The notes below the pieces were generated by a model. It did not search any database, had not been told where the DNA came from, and worked only from the letters and a program-made list of their open reading frames with translations. 64,000 nt of DNA from Camillea tinctor (Eukaryota > Ascomycota > Sordariomycetes > Xylariales > Xylariaceae), in contig MU394107.1 in the NCBI GenBank assembly GCA_022578605.1, positions 1 through 64,000 on the forward strand, in the 5' to 3' direction. The stretch's first letter is position 1. Each line of letters begins with the position of its first letter. Shown here one piece after another: positions 46,278 through 57,900 of the stretch. Both the position numbers and the translations under genes were made by a program.

Positions 46278-46444
46278 TGTAGGGGATAACCCCCTCCACA
46301 CAAGGCTCAGGGCACAACAGAATATATTGCCGTGCTATGGAGCTATACGTGTGTGTGTGTGTGTATGAGAGAGAGAGAGAGCTAATGATGAAACCCAAAA
46401 AGGGGACTAAATACTAAGGCCTGCTGAGTCATTATGACGTAACA
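46278..46444 (-). repeat. 5' LTR of the TRIM-like element
   Basis: The upstream LTR in element orientation. Compared with its partner it carries TA for TG at two sites (on the plus strand), typical of RIP-type or deamination change. Confidence 0.9.
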
Positions 46445-46449
46445 CCATA

Positions 46450-47537
46450 TTTGTTTTCAGAAAGTGATCCGGTGATAGGCAATGCACTGATAGTTCACTG
46501 GGAGTCCTAGAACTATTAAAATAGCCAATGAATACTTTCACTGATTATGTGATCCTGTAAAGTTATAACGACATCAAACACGTCCTATCACATGCGGAGC
46601 GATGAGTAGACTTAGCCCCCCTTGTTTTATTAAGTATGGGTAATGCTTACGATGCAATGATCCTTGTTGAAACTAAAAATTATGAATTCGTTTTTTAGCC
46701 TTTATAATGCTTGCTTCTGATAATATGCATCTCAGGTTGTGATGCTGCAGTGGTGGCGAGAGTCTAGTATGTGGCGTTTCGCTAGCTATCTCACGGCGAG
46801 AGATGTGGAGCGGAAAGGAGGTGTCGTCTCATCTATTCGCAACATGTGACCGGATTTATTTTTTACTAACCTCCAAACAGTTGCGTGACACTTGATTTTA
46901 CATTGACACAAACCCTAGGATGTAAGGTATACTGTTGTCTAGTTTAAACCGTAGTATACCATACATAATTCAACGGAACGTAAAAGCTGCATTAAATATT
47001 GTCGTCAATATTGGTCTTTACGCAGCAGACAATGTGCCGTCAATATGTCCATAGTCAGCCTTTACCAAATACAATAAGCTACAGAAATAGACACATTATA
47101 AAAATTATTAAATTACTGCATGAAAAGAGTGTTTATTAATAATAAGGGTCCAGAGAAAGGTTATTTAATGAAAAGTCATTAATGAACAAGAGATATAGGA
47201 GAGCCCCTGGCCTAAGGTGTATGACGCTGTGGGGGACTAAAGAGTGTAAGCCCTTGTCGACGACACCTAATCATTGTACTATTTGAATGGCTAGAGTTAG
47301 AAACACAATGATAGTAAAGTAATGAATCAATCTCCATAGTAACTATAACCATGAATAAAGTTAAAATCAAAACTTCTTCTGTCGTAAAAAAAACGGATAT
47401 TTATATACACATGCATAGTACTCTATGATTCGCGGTGCCCTTAGTCCTGAATACTTTAACACATAAAATAATATAAATTATCTAGGCACTGAGGCAAGCA
47501 GGCGTCAAAAAATACCCTACATGGGACATTGGGGATA
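46450..47537. other. AT-rich spacer, no gene
   Basis: About 1.1 kb, especially AT-rich at 46970-47200 and 47280-47480. No exon, no matching LTR pair. Probably decayed repeat sequence. Confidence 0.5.
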
Positions 47538-47764
47538 GCGACCACCAACCCACTAGACCAACGGCTCTCAATGGCTATCCGACAAAAGGATATTATATAC
47601 ATGTAGCAGTAATATGGTACCGTATAGTGGGGTGGTAACCCCATATTCCAACACGGTATTATACTACTACTACATGTATATGTATAACGGTTCTACGCCC
47701 TCCTAGACTCTCTCCTGCACTAATACACTTCATCATTTCCCTCATCAATTGTCTCACTTTAATA
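47538..47764. repeat. Composite of two TGTTGG-family LTR pieces in inverted orientation
   Basis: On the minus strand TGTTGGAATATGGGGTTACC starts at 47653 and runs to about 47600, then into GAGAGCCGTTGGTCTAGTGG (a repeat also present at 15069-15125). On the plus strand 47654-47764 is an LTR fragment (cggtattatactactactac ... gtctcactttaata) lacking its first ~35 bp, matching 16409-16552 and 5310-5449. The two pieces abut head to head, giving an imperfect palindrome around 47624-47690. No TSD was found. Confidence 0.65.
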
Positions 47765-48187
47765 ATTTATATTACGGTAGCATTGCAACCATTATGGGCT
47801 CTCTAAGAGCAAATAATTAACAGAACTAGGTTTTCTACATGATTTCACCGGTACACTGCTCTAGTAATAGCCAGATAAATCTTCAATATATGACTCCTCT
47901 GACTACGAGTAATCAATGACTATTACAATGAATGAAGGGTATACCTAAGTCGTTGAAAAAAAGAACTACAAAGTCTCGAACAAGGAATAAGAAAAAAACC
48001 AAGTTCAAGGTCTAAGGGTGGTGTCAATACGAAGAATATAATCTGGTGTTCACTACTTGTATGCAAAGAAGTGTAGGTATAGACACCTGCTAGTTGGCTA
48101 CGTGGTAAGGCAAAATGAATGATAGAAATAACAGGGAGTGTCATGAGCATCTGGTTGTTGTCTTGACCTGTTCTATATGAACGAGTC
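47765..48187. other. Spacer at the 3' side of the GST-like gene
   Basis: 423 bp with short unrelated ORFs. Nothing recognised. Confidence 0.5.
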
Positions 48188-49111
48188 TCACAGCGACATC
48201 ATTTCTTTCATATCTTCAACGGGGCCCATTGAATGATCATACCGTGTGGGCCTGCCATGCATGACCTTCTCCCAGATCGGGGTTTTCACTTTAGCCTCAG
48301 CCCAAGCTCGCAATTCCTGAGGAACAAGCTCAGAATTTCCAGCCTCAATACACCGCATGGAGAGCGGAAGGAGATGACTATCAAGAGCGGTGGGGCCCAC
48401 TTGGGGGCCAAAGGTCCACTCCTCAGCATTGTCATAAACACCGCTCTTCTTGCGGTGCTCAATAATCTCTGCGAAGATAGCTTGTAGGTCTGTGCGAGCT
48501 TTGATTACGACTTCGGGTTGAAATGCTTTAGCGTTGATCTCATTATGACTAGGTGGTGTGTCAGTAGCAGCAGTAAAGGGCCGTAGCACTAAAAGATGCC
48601 AGATGGATGATCACAAGAAGGCGTACAATTTGAGCTTGGCTTCAAGGGCGGCGCGATATTCAGGGCTGATATCAGTCCTCTTGAGAATATCCTCTACAGG
48701 TGAAGGATTGTATTTTATCATCTCTGCTGTAGGATTCCTGTTGCTAATTGACAAGCCGGGTATGGCATGCATTCTCTGAAGGAGGTTCCTAATGGTGCTG
48801 GCATGTTCTGCCGGCAGCATTGCCGGGTAGTGCTTCTCAGCCAAGTGGAGCGAGATAGAAATACTGTCGGTAAGCGGCCTCTCGAGGACGTTACCGGTCA
48901 TGGCTGGAACCTGGCCTTTGGGGTTCACCTTAAGGTAATCCTCCGTCAGATTCTCATTTTTGCGATGATTGATGAAGTGAAGAGTGATCTTTTGGGGTGG
49001 CTTGGCGTCCTTGGTCGTAGGCCCTAGCTGGATAGTGTGACGGGCCATCATTGAATAGAGGGAGAATGGGGAGGAGTAGAGAATGTACTCTGCATTATTG
49101 AAGTTGGCCAT
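48188..49111 (-). CDS. Glutathione S-transferase-like protein, 281 aa
   Basis: Exons 49111-48627 and 48548-48188 (846 nt, in frame); intron of 78 bp. The intron must end at CCTAG before 48548: the nearer TTTTAG would break the frame. The N-terminal thioredoxin-like half has ILYSSPFSLYSMMARHTIQL, KVNPKGQVPAMTG (the cis-Pro turn before betabetaalpha) and PLTDSISISLHLAEKHYP (the glutathione gamma-Glu Ser/Asp region is DSISI). The C-terminal helical half (KARTDLQAIFAEIIEHRKKS, VGPTALDSHLLPLSMRCIEA) resembles fungal GST-like proteins of unknown substrate. Cytosolic. It might detoxify a reactive product of nearby genes, but it is 8.8 kb from pepM across a retroelement patch. Confidence 0.85.
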
Positions 49112-51281
49112 CTTGGTGGAAGTTAAGATTGATCTGCTTAAGATAAACGCAAACAAAAGCAACTGTATATTTAGAAAGCGTAAAATATCGACAGTGGTTA
49201 TAATACTTGAGCGATTGGTAATGGGAAAGCTGGCTAGTCTAAATAAGTTGAGAAGTCAGGATGGAGGCAATAAAACATAAACCCGAGAGGGGGTGATGGA
49301 AATATGGAATACAAGCTGGGGTAAGCAGAGCAAGGGGTAGCAGTCGACCGTCAACCGATACCTATCCTAACCATGATTCCATACATGCGCACATTGCATA
49401 CAGTAGAATTCAAACCCGTTACAAATATTTACCTTTAAGTGTGTATATCGAATAGAACGATGGGTGAATATGCCATCTGCTAGTTGAAATATGCAAATAA
49501 TGCTCAATTTATCATCGCGGGATTTACGATGGCAATATTGTTTTTATGACAATAATACCTCATATACCTATCAGTAGCATAAACGTTCCTTCAGTTTTGC
49601 TGACTAGAACATATCGTGAGACATGAATATTATCAACTTAAATTCCAAGCTACTAAACTTTTGGGATTCTGATACCCTTTTCTTGGCAAAATCAATTTCT
49701 CCATAGTGGGGCAACCAGCCGGCGTACCGACTATCGCACGACATGATCGTGGGGAAATAAGCGTCCAAGGCAGAGTGAAAATCTGAGACATTTGCCCGAC
49801 TTGCACATAATGTGGACCAGTACCAACAACATAGCACCAGACAGTGCTGTACTCTACCTAGGTAGGCTAACTAGAAATCTTTCTCCGTCCACCGACCAAT
49901 GAAGATTATCCTTATTCATCTAACGTCAACAACACTGCCTACCCTGTTCAAGTAACCATGAATGTACCAGTTATTGATAAACCAAAGTGATAACTATGTA
50001 AAATATATACATCAAGATGAAAAGTGATTTTATTGGCTTCATTTCACTGTTTCAAGTTGTTACGTGATGTGGTTACTACAGTCCCTATTAATGATATACA
50101 TACTTAAGGGGGTGGGTGCATTGTTCGGTACATTGAGGCGAGCTTGTGGATGGAAATAGAATTATCACACTAGCCTATGAGCTATATTAGAATCTCAGTT
50201 ATCAGAGGTGCAACAACTTGCTACTAAGCCAACGTCACAAGGAATGAGACATTATAGGTTACATGGTAGTGCGTACCTTGTAAGGGATTGAAAGACTGCT
50301 TTAAGGTATAGTGATGGCTTCCTGCATGAAGACAACGCGATTACCTAAGCCGTCGCTTGGCTCTCTGGGTGTACTTAAGGATCCTAGCTCTGTTTATATA
50401 ACAAGCTCAAATTTTGCATCTCTATATAAAGTCTCCAACATTATCTCTACTGATAAGAGGGCTGTTCAACTACCCTCGTAGGAATATACAAGTTGTACTT
50501 GTTTAGCATACTCCTGCAACGATTCCCCTCCAGTTATTTACCACTCTGCCATTACTTACTCTACTAAATGGACTCATCTTATTGGATCATCCCTTACTTT
50601 CTGGTATGACTTTTCAAGACGTTTTCACTTGCGTCTCAATCTCTAGTCGCAAAAGCTCTCTCGCAGTAAACAAAGCAGGTCGAAAGCAAACATAGGTTTA
50701 CACTGTTCAAGCTACGCGGAGGTCGGGACTTCAGTCGGGTAACATCAAGCGGGTTACGAGGACCATTATCGCGATGTCGTAGCGTGATAGACCAGGGTAT
50801 AGAGATACATAATCACATTGCTAGGCTAAATAGATTCACATTCATGGGCTCGAAGCCAAGTCAACCGCAAACCATTCGCAAGGGCCATTGACAGCTTTAT
50901 CATACCATTTCAGTAGGTAACGACGGTTCGCGTTAACTTCGAGTAGTATAGTAGCCATATCCTTCGTATTATATTCTGCTCCTTCCGATTATCCGTACGA
51001 TCTCACTCGATGTTTTCCGCTCACGGGATCCGGTAACGTTGCAATGAAGTTGGCAAGCCCAGTCCGCGCCAAGCATTGCGGGTCCAAAAATGCCACTTCA
51101 GGCAAGTCGATAGACAGATTGAAGACCCTAGGAATACGAGAAAACGGATGTTAGCAATACGAGGGCCTAAAGTCGACATCTCACGATGAATTATCGATAT
51201 ATAATAAGCTTCTGATGCGGAGAAGGATCGTTGATAGGACGCTGTACAGTTTCTACCCATTCTCATCGTGAACTTTTAACA
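49112..51281. other. 2.2-kb spacer, no gene
   Basis: A 77-codon ORF at 49837-49604 (minus) has no recognisable motif or exon partners. The remainder is AT-rich with stops in all frames. No repeat with defined ends found. Confidence 0.5.
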
Positions 51282-54200
51282 ATGCGGGTGAGAAGCACAT
51301 TGGTAGCGCTCGTTAGCGCCGCGAGCATCACCCCCACAGCTGGGTTGAACGACACTAACAACGCCAACCCCAGACGCTACATTGTAGAACTCAAGTCGCG
51401 CGCTTACGGAGCCAAAGTTGTGGATAAGGTCGCGAGCCTTCCGGGGTTTCGTGTCGTGAAGCAGTTCGACTCTGATCTCTTCCCAGCCGTCAGTGTTGAG
51501 TGTGATGGTGAATGTGCTAGCGATTCCATTGCGACAGCATTGGATGATGATGATGGCGATGAACCTGTGGTTGCAACAGTGTACAAATCTACGCCAGTAA
51601 GGGTTATTTCGCCCTACGCCGAGGGTGAATTGTATAGCGACGATGCCGCAGCAGCGAATTACTCCGTTCATGGTTCGACTGGTGTCGCAAGACTCCATGA
51701 GCTAGGCATCATCGGAGAAGGTGCTACGGTGGCTATCGTAGACAGCGGCGTACAGTACACTCATCCAGCGGTAAGTTTTCCTTCTAGGTCTGGAGATTTG
51801 CTCCCTACACATGCTGATCGAAACTAATATACTATAGCTCGGAGGCGGAATTGGACCCAACTTTACCGTTATTGGGGGTTACGATCTGATTGGTGATGGC
51901 TGTGCGTCAAAACATGAATATACCGTTATATGGCCATTGCTCTAACTATCTATAGCGTGGCCTGAAACTCCTCCTGCACCGGACAATGATCCGATGGACC
52001 AACTTGGGCACGGCACGCACGTAGCTGGGATCGTAGCTGGAAAGAGCGAACAGTAAGTTGACGACTACCGTGCCCGCTAATGAGGAGAAACTTCTGTTAA
52101 TCTTGATTAGATTTGTGGGTGTTGCCCCAGGCGCCAAGATCCTCTCATATAAAGTCATTTCCAGCCAAGGTTACTCCAATGAAGAGACTGTCATTGAGGG
52201 GTTCCTTAAAGCATTCGAATCAGGGGTACGTGTAACTATCGACTATTTCGAGTTGAACCGTCACTTACATGAATTAAGGCCGATATCATCAGCGCCAGTC
52301 TTGGGGAAACCAGTGGCTTCACAACTAACGCCTGGGCTGTAGTAGCCTCGCGAATGGTTGAACAGGGAGTGTTCGTCTCTATCGCCATAGGCAATGACGG
52401 GCAAGACGGACCGTTCCTCTCAAGCAATGGTGCTTCTGGCATTGATGTCCTAACAGTAGCCGCGGCTGAGCCAGGAGAATTCCCTGCCCAGGGCTTCAAT
52501 GCAAACTTTTCTGCTGAGGGAGAATTGAACCAGACTCAAATAGCCTATGTTCCAGCAACCAACCCCTTTCCAAGTACCATCCTCAGTTGGCCTATCAAGC
52601 CCCTAACACTTAATACATCAGTACAAAATGATGCCTGTGAGGCTCTCCCAGCTGATACCCCAAGCCTGGGTGGTACCGTCGTTCTTGTACGAGTAGGGGG
52701 CTGCTCTGTTTCCACCAAGTTCGATAACCTCGTGGCCTTTAATGCGTCTAACATACTCTTTTATAACGATGACGGGCCGTATGTAAGCCCTGTGACTGGG
52801 AGAACCACCGCTTTGACAGGAGCTATCGAAGCACGTGCGGGAGAGGCAGTCATCGAGGCTATCCTCGCCGGCGGCAACGTAACTGCCTCCTTTAATGTTG
52901 ATACTGCTCACTATGTAGGCTTATACAATGCCGGTGCCGGTCGCCCAGCACTATATACCACCTTCGGCGGCACCTATGATCTGGCTCTCAAGCCCGACGT
53001 CGCCGCACCTGGCAGCAAGATCTTAAGTACCTATCCAACGAATGCGTATAAAGTTCTCAGCGGTACTAGCATGGCCACTCCATACATGGCGGGTATTGCA
53101 GCCCTCTGGGTCGGGAAATATGGTGGTAGAGCCGCACACGGGCCCGAGTGGGCCCGGCAATTGGTCGCCCGCATGACTTCGACAGCACGCGCAGTACCTT
53201 GGGCGGATTGGACAACATCTGCGACAGACTACGGCTTCTGGGCCCCTACCACCCAAGTAGGCGCCGGCTACGTTGATGCTCTCAGAGTGATGGACTACGT
53301 AACCGAGATTGGCTTTTCTGGTCGCAAATTTGAGCTTAACGACACAGCTCATTTCAGTGGGACTCATTCTGTCGAAATAACCAATACGGGAAGCAAATCT
53401 GTCACATACAACTTCGCACTCCAGGACGCAGGCGGGTATGAAGCGTATACACCATCAATACCGGGCCAAACACAGTTCTATATCCCGAGGATCAAGTGGT
53501 ATAGCGAGCTGACGCCTGTGGAAATGGCTCCCGGTGTGGTGATGCCCGATGGCGATTTGACACTTGGCCCTGGCGAGACTAAGACTGTGGAGTATGCTTT
53601 CCTTACTTAGATTCATCTTGCATGGTTTTTTCAACTTATTTACACTTGATACCACAGGTTCACGTTCACAGCACCACCTAGCCTCAACGCCACCAACCTC
53701 CCTATATACAGTGGTAAGATCCTTATCAGCGGTAGCAATGGCGAAGAACTCGGTGTCCCTTACTTTGGTAAGTTCCTATATGATGTAAGTATAGACTTTA
53801 GGATCACTAATCAGTTTTTTTAGGGGTTGGAAGCGACGTTAGAAAAACAATTGAGAGTGTCTGGGACCATGGAGCCAACTTTCCGTACTTATTCTCCGGA
53901 TATAGCGGGCCGCGACTAGATGCCAAGTCAAAGTATGTGAATGTGGCATTATGAGAATTTAAAATGTATAAGGGTTAACTAATTCTTTTCCTTTATAGTT
54001 TCACGTTCAATTTGACGATACCAGAACAGGACTTCCCCCACTTCAATACGCAGTTGTTATGGGGTACAGAAGAACTTCGCTGGGATGTAAGTACACACAC
54101 AAGCTATCATCCGCAGAAAGACATAGTAGCTGAGGAACTTGAATGTAGATTTTTGATGCCAATTATACCGAGGCCGACTGGTCCTACCCCCCGGTAATTG

Positions 54201-54543
54201 GACAGAAGGGTTATATTGGCTCCGCGACGAGCTGGAACGACACAGGTTCTTCCGGCTGGTTCACACCTGGAGAAAATAGCGAAGACGCCATCTTCCCTTT
54301 CCCCTTATACGATCAGCCGCGAAACAAGTGGGGTATATACTACTGGCTGGGCCGTTTTGCGAACGGGTCACATATCCAACCTGGGGATTACAGGCAAGTG
54401 GTTTACGAATTATCTATTAATGATACAGAACTGACTGGTGCTATAGATGGCGCATTGCCGCCCTGAAGCCGTTCGGAGATCGCGAGCAATCAGGGGACTG
54501 GGATATTTGGGAGACCCCTGACATAACAGTCTTGCCTTTGTGA
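51282..54543 (+). CDS. Secreted subtilisin-like serine protease (S8, with PA and Fn3-like domains), 908 aa
   Basis: Ten exons: 51282-51770, 51838-51901, 51956-52052, 52111-52225, 52279-53591, 53658-53767, 53824-53932, 53999-54086, 54149-54393, 54447-54543 (2,727 nt, in frame). Signal peptide MRVRSTLVALVSAASI, an I9-like propeptide (RRYIVELKSRAYGAKVVDKV), then the catalytic domain: Asp154 (VAIVDSGVQYTHP), His206 (LGHGTHVAGIVAG), Ser519 (LSGTSMATPYMAGIAALW). A protease-associated insert (VLVRVGGCSVSTKFDNLVAF) lies between His and Ser. The C-terminal ~300 residues are a beta-rich Fn3-like region as in minor extracellular (Vpr/C5a-peptidase-like) fungal proteases. The last intron begins GC (GCAAGT) rather than GT. 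Role: extracellular protein breakdown. Convergent with the helicase gene. Confidence 0.93.
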
Positions 54544-54979
54544 CGGTTCATTTGATGAGAATTTACTATTCGCAACGTATATCGTTTATTGGATCCCATC
54601 AAGCAAAACTAGCATTATGTTGATGAATGAAATGAAGACGCTCCTGAAATATACTATATCTCTACACAACCCTTGTGGATATAGAGTTAACAATATTCTT
54701 TTTTGTGATCGAGGTTGAATACCTTGGCATGGTCTAACCTAGAGAGTAATGTTGATTTTTACAGAAAGGTATTAAGTTAGGTTTCTTACTAGGCACTAAA
54801 CTGTTAAAACTAACCCATGCAATTTTCTCTTGGGGTGGTTTTTCGCAACGTTATAGGAGACCTATCTGTTTTCTAAGCTCATTCTACCATTTTCCTCCAG
54901 CCATTGACATGTCCGCTGCATAGATATCCTAAACAGTGGGTGCACTTAATCCCCTTAATCCCTCGCCTCCATCTTAAGT
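54544..54979. other. Convergent 3' spacer
   Basis: 436 bp between the stops of the protease and the helicase. AT-rich, no exon. Confidence 0.6.
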
Positions 54980-57900
54980 CTAAGCCCAAGTCTTCTTAAA
55001 CTTCTCATTAAACTCTTCCTTCAGATATGAGAAAGCCCTGAGGACATTGACCAGGCTCTTACCTTCCCCAGAACCCTCCCAAGTCGGCAGGCTCGCTGTT
55101 GTTTCCGTATCCGTCATAGAGGGAGCAAAAGGGGGAGGGGACGAAAGCGACGAGCTAGCATACCGGAAACTATTCTTACTCTCCGGGCTCATCATTTCGT
55201 CCTCCTCGGCGTCATCTCCCGAGGAAATGGTGCCATCATCATCCTCCCAAGAGTCAAGAACAACCTCCTTTTTCTTCCTTGCACTAGTTTTCTTTGGTGT
55301 AACCGGTGCTGTGGTCGTGCCATATGTATTATCGCCAGTACCGGGACGCTTATCTATATTAGACTCCTGGCTACGCTCGTAATACGCGCCGTCATCAGGG
55401 TTCTCAGGCGCTTCTTGCATGTCCAGTATGTCCACGTCATCCAGTCCCGCGCCGCCCCCAATGCCGCCAGCACTATCCAATCCCACGAAATTCGTCAAGC
55501 TCGCTACCACAGTCGCAAGAACTAGCGAGAAATCCTTCAACAGGAACCACACATCGCCTTTCTTGATTCGGTTGTCGCGTGTCAGGGCTGTGAAGTCGCC
55601 CGTAATAAAAAAGTTGTATAGATATGCGTTCAGCGGGGTTGCCTCCCTGTCGTGGGGCCAGACGCGCATGTGCGGCACAACGGATTCTTCCAGGAACACT
55701 CCGCTGCGGATTCCCGAGCACAAGTCATGGATACTCTCAAATGTGTCGGTGCGGCCCGAGAGACCCGCAAACGGGGACCGGAGGATCGGAGGCGGGTGCG
55801 CACCGGGGTTGCCGAGGATGCTGTCGATAAGGTCCGGTTTCTCGGGACCGACAGCTATGCCAGTCAAAGGGAGATGGCGATCAGGTGGGAGGTGCGCTTT
55901 CTCGATGTAACTCGCAGCATAGCTCTTGAAAGTCTGGAGCGTCTCCTCGTTGTGTTGGATGAGCAGACGCTCGGCGTCTTCGGGGAGGCGTGGGAGGACA
56001 AGCGAAGAAGTAGCAATATCGACACCAGGATTATATTTTCGCAGGCTTTCAACGGATACATGACAAAAAAGGTGTGCCATTACTAATACTAATGTTCGTA
56101 GGGTCTCAGTGCGGTTTTTGTCAATTCGCGAGCAGAGCGTATGGAAGTAACCGCCTTTAAGGAGAGAATGGAAGGCAAACGCTGCGTTCTCGGTGAAGTA
56201 GAGATGTCCTATTAACCCGGCAAAGTTAAGGGGTTTTCCGGTTGCTGATAGGAGGTGTTGTCTTCGGAGATACTCAATCGAAAACCGGAGATGATGCCTG
56301 ATAGCCATTTTTGCTTCGGGGCCGCCGAGATAAAGGCGATTATGAGCCAATAGACATTTGAACAGATCAACAGCGTATGTGGAGTTTCCATCTGTAGTGC
56401 TACTCGCGGTAGTAGCATCAATGAGCCCAAGTATCCGGAGAACTAGTGTGGTTGATAAGGGAAAATGTCCTTTGAGATCGGGTAGACGTGATGACATCAA
56501 TTCAAAGGCTCTCCGTAGCCTAATGTCACCACTAAACACGACATTCCCTAAAAGGTCAAACCCTCGCCGCCCAGCACGTCCGGATGCTTGGCGGTATTCC
56601 AAGGGTGTAAGATATGCAGAATCGCCGAAAAAAGCCACGCTCTTACACGGCATGTTGATACCTAAAGCGAGTGTGCCAGTCGCTATTACGGCAGTTAAGA
56701 ATCCCTTACGGAAAAGCATCTCAACTACTTGTCTGTATCCTCGGTTCATCCCGGCATGATGAACCCCTAGACCCCGTTCCAGAGCAGCAATGAATACCGG
56801 ATCAACATGCTCATCATCGAAATTCTTCATGATCTCCTGGAATTCAGATTTTGCTAACTTCGAATTGTCCGCAAAGCTAAAATTCGAGTGTGGGCCGTCT
56901 GGGTCGAAGCTCTCCCAGAGGCTAGATTCGATGCTGGCTTCTTCCTGGATTCTCTCATCTTTTGTGAGCTTTCTGGTGTCCTTTGCCAGCTTCCTCTTCT
57001 CTCCAGCTCTCCACAGTTCATACTTCTTCATAGTCTGAGCCCACTCTTTACTAGACTCTTTCCAAGTCGTCTCAGCTGATTGGAGTTGGGATAAAACGCA
57101 TCTTAATGCACGCTCACATTCGATACGGTCATAGTTGAATAAAATAGCCGGTAACCCATTATCCCTCCGTAAATCGACCAGGAGTGGGAGCACTGAGGTT
57201 CCCATTGTCCGAGTCGGCTTTGATCCTTTGGAAGCCTCGTTGTCTTCGCTTGGTTGGTCAATTTTATTAGGCTCACTCTGGGTGTTTGCTTTCCTAGTGA
57301 GACCTAGTCTACCAAGCTCTGCACGGATTTCTTGAAAGGGTGACTTCGTGTCCTGCATCCAGTCACTGATGGTGGCTTTCAGTCTCTGTATCCACGCTAA
57401 GACATCAGACTTGGTCAGGATGCCAGAATGCCCTCCCACTGGTGGATCTAGGCTAGAATCAACAGAAAACCCTTCTTTCTGGTGTTTCTTCATACAGGTC
57501 CATAGTGTGAACGCATCCCGTGGCTCGAGACTAATCTCGTTAAGGTCAAAGCCAACCCTACAAATACATAGTTAGCATATAAAAAAGATTATTGTTTAAA
57601 TATAAAACTAGCGTACCTATTGATTGTCGCAGCAATGGGATGGATAAACCGGAATGAATCAGACCCACCACCCCGATCCAGTCCTGGCACCGGAAACCCA
57701 TGGAAGGAGGTAAGGCCGTGGAAGTCAAATTCCTTTGCGGGCACGTGGAAAAATACTCTAAGATCTGAGTATCTTGAGTGATGTTGAATCATCTCTAGAT
57801 CAAACCCCTTTGACTTCTGCGACGCCTTCAGCCACTCATAGAACTCCTGGGGGTTCCCCACTGTAGCAGACAGTGCAATGATGGGGCAAGGAGCCATAAG

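Larger units (their letters stand above)
45622..46444 (-). mobile_element. Complete non-autonomous LTR element (TRIM-like), 823 bp, TSD CCATA
   Basis: Two direct 167-bp LTRs (45622-45788 and 46278-46444) enclose 489 bp and are flanked by CCATA (45617-45621, 46445-46449). In the minus direction the LTR runs TGTTACGT... to ...CCCCTACA. Directly inside the 5' LTR is a primer-binding site starting TGG, and directly before the 3' LTR a purine tract. The interior has no ORF; it includes a GTT-type simple repeat. Size and structure are those of a terminal-repeat retrotransposon in miniature, moved by a partner's enzymes. The LTRs differ at about five positions, all transitions. They contain (GT)n and (GA)n runs. 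Confidence 0.93.

Noticed and set aside
46090..46368. Val-rich ORF in the retroelement interior
   Set aside because: It is only the translation of a GTT/GTG simple repeat inside a non-coding element.
48549..48626. Apparent frameshift between the two halves of the GST-like gene
   Set aside because: It disappears if the intron ends at CCTAG before 48548 rather than at the nearer TTTTAG; the joined frame is open and the sequence fits the family.
49604..49837. 77-codon minus-strand ORF as a possible gene fragment
   Set aside because: No recognisable motif, no upstream or downstream exon in frame; it cannot be told from chance.
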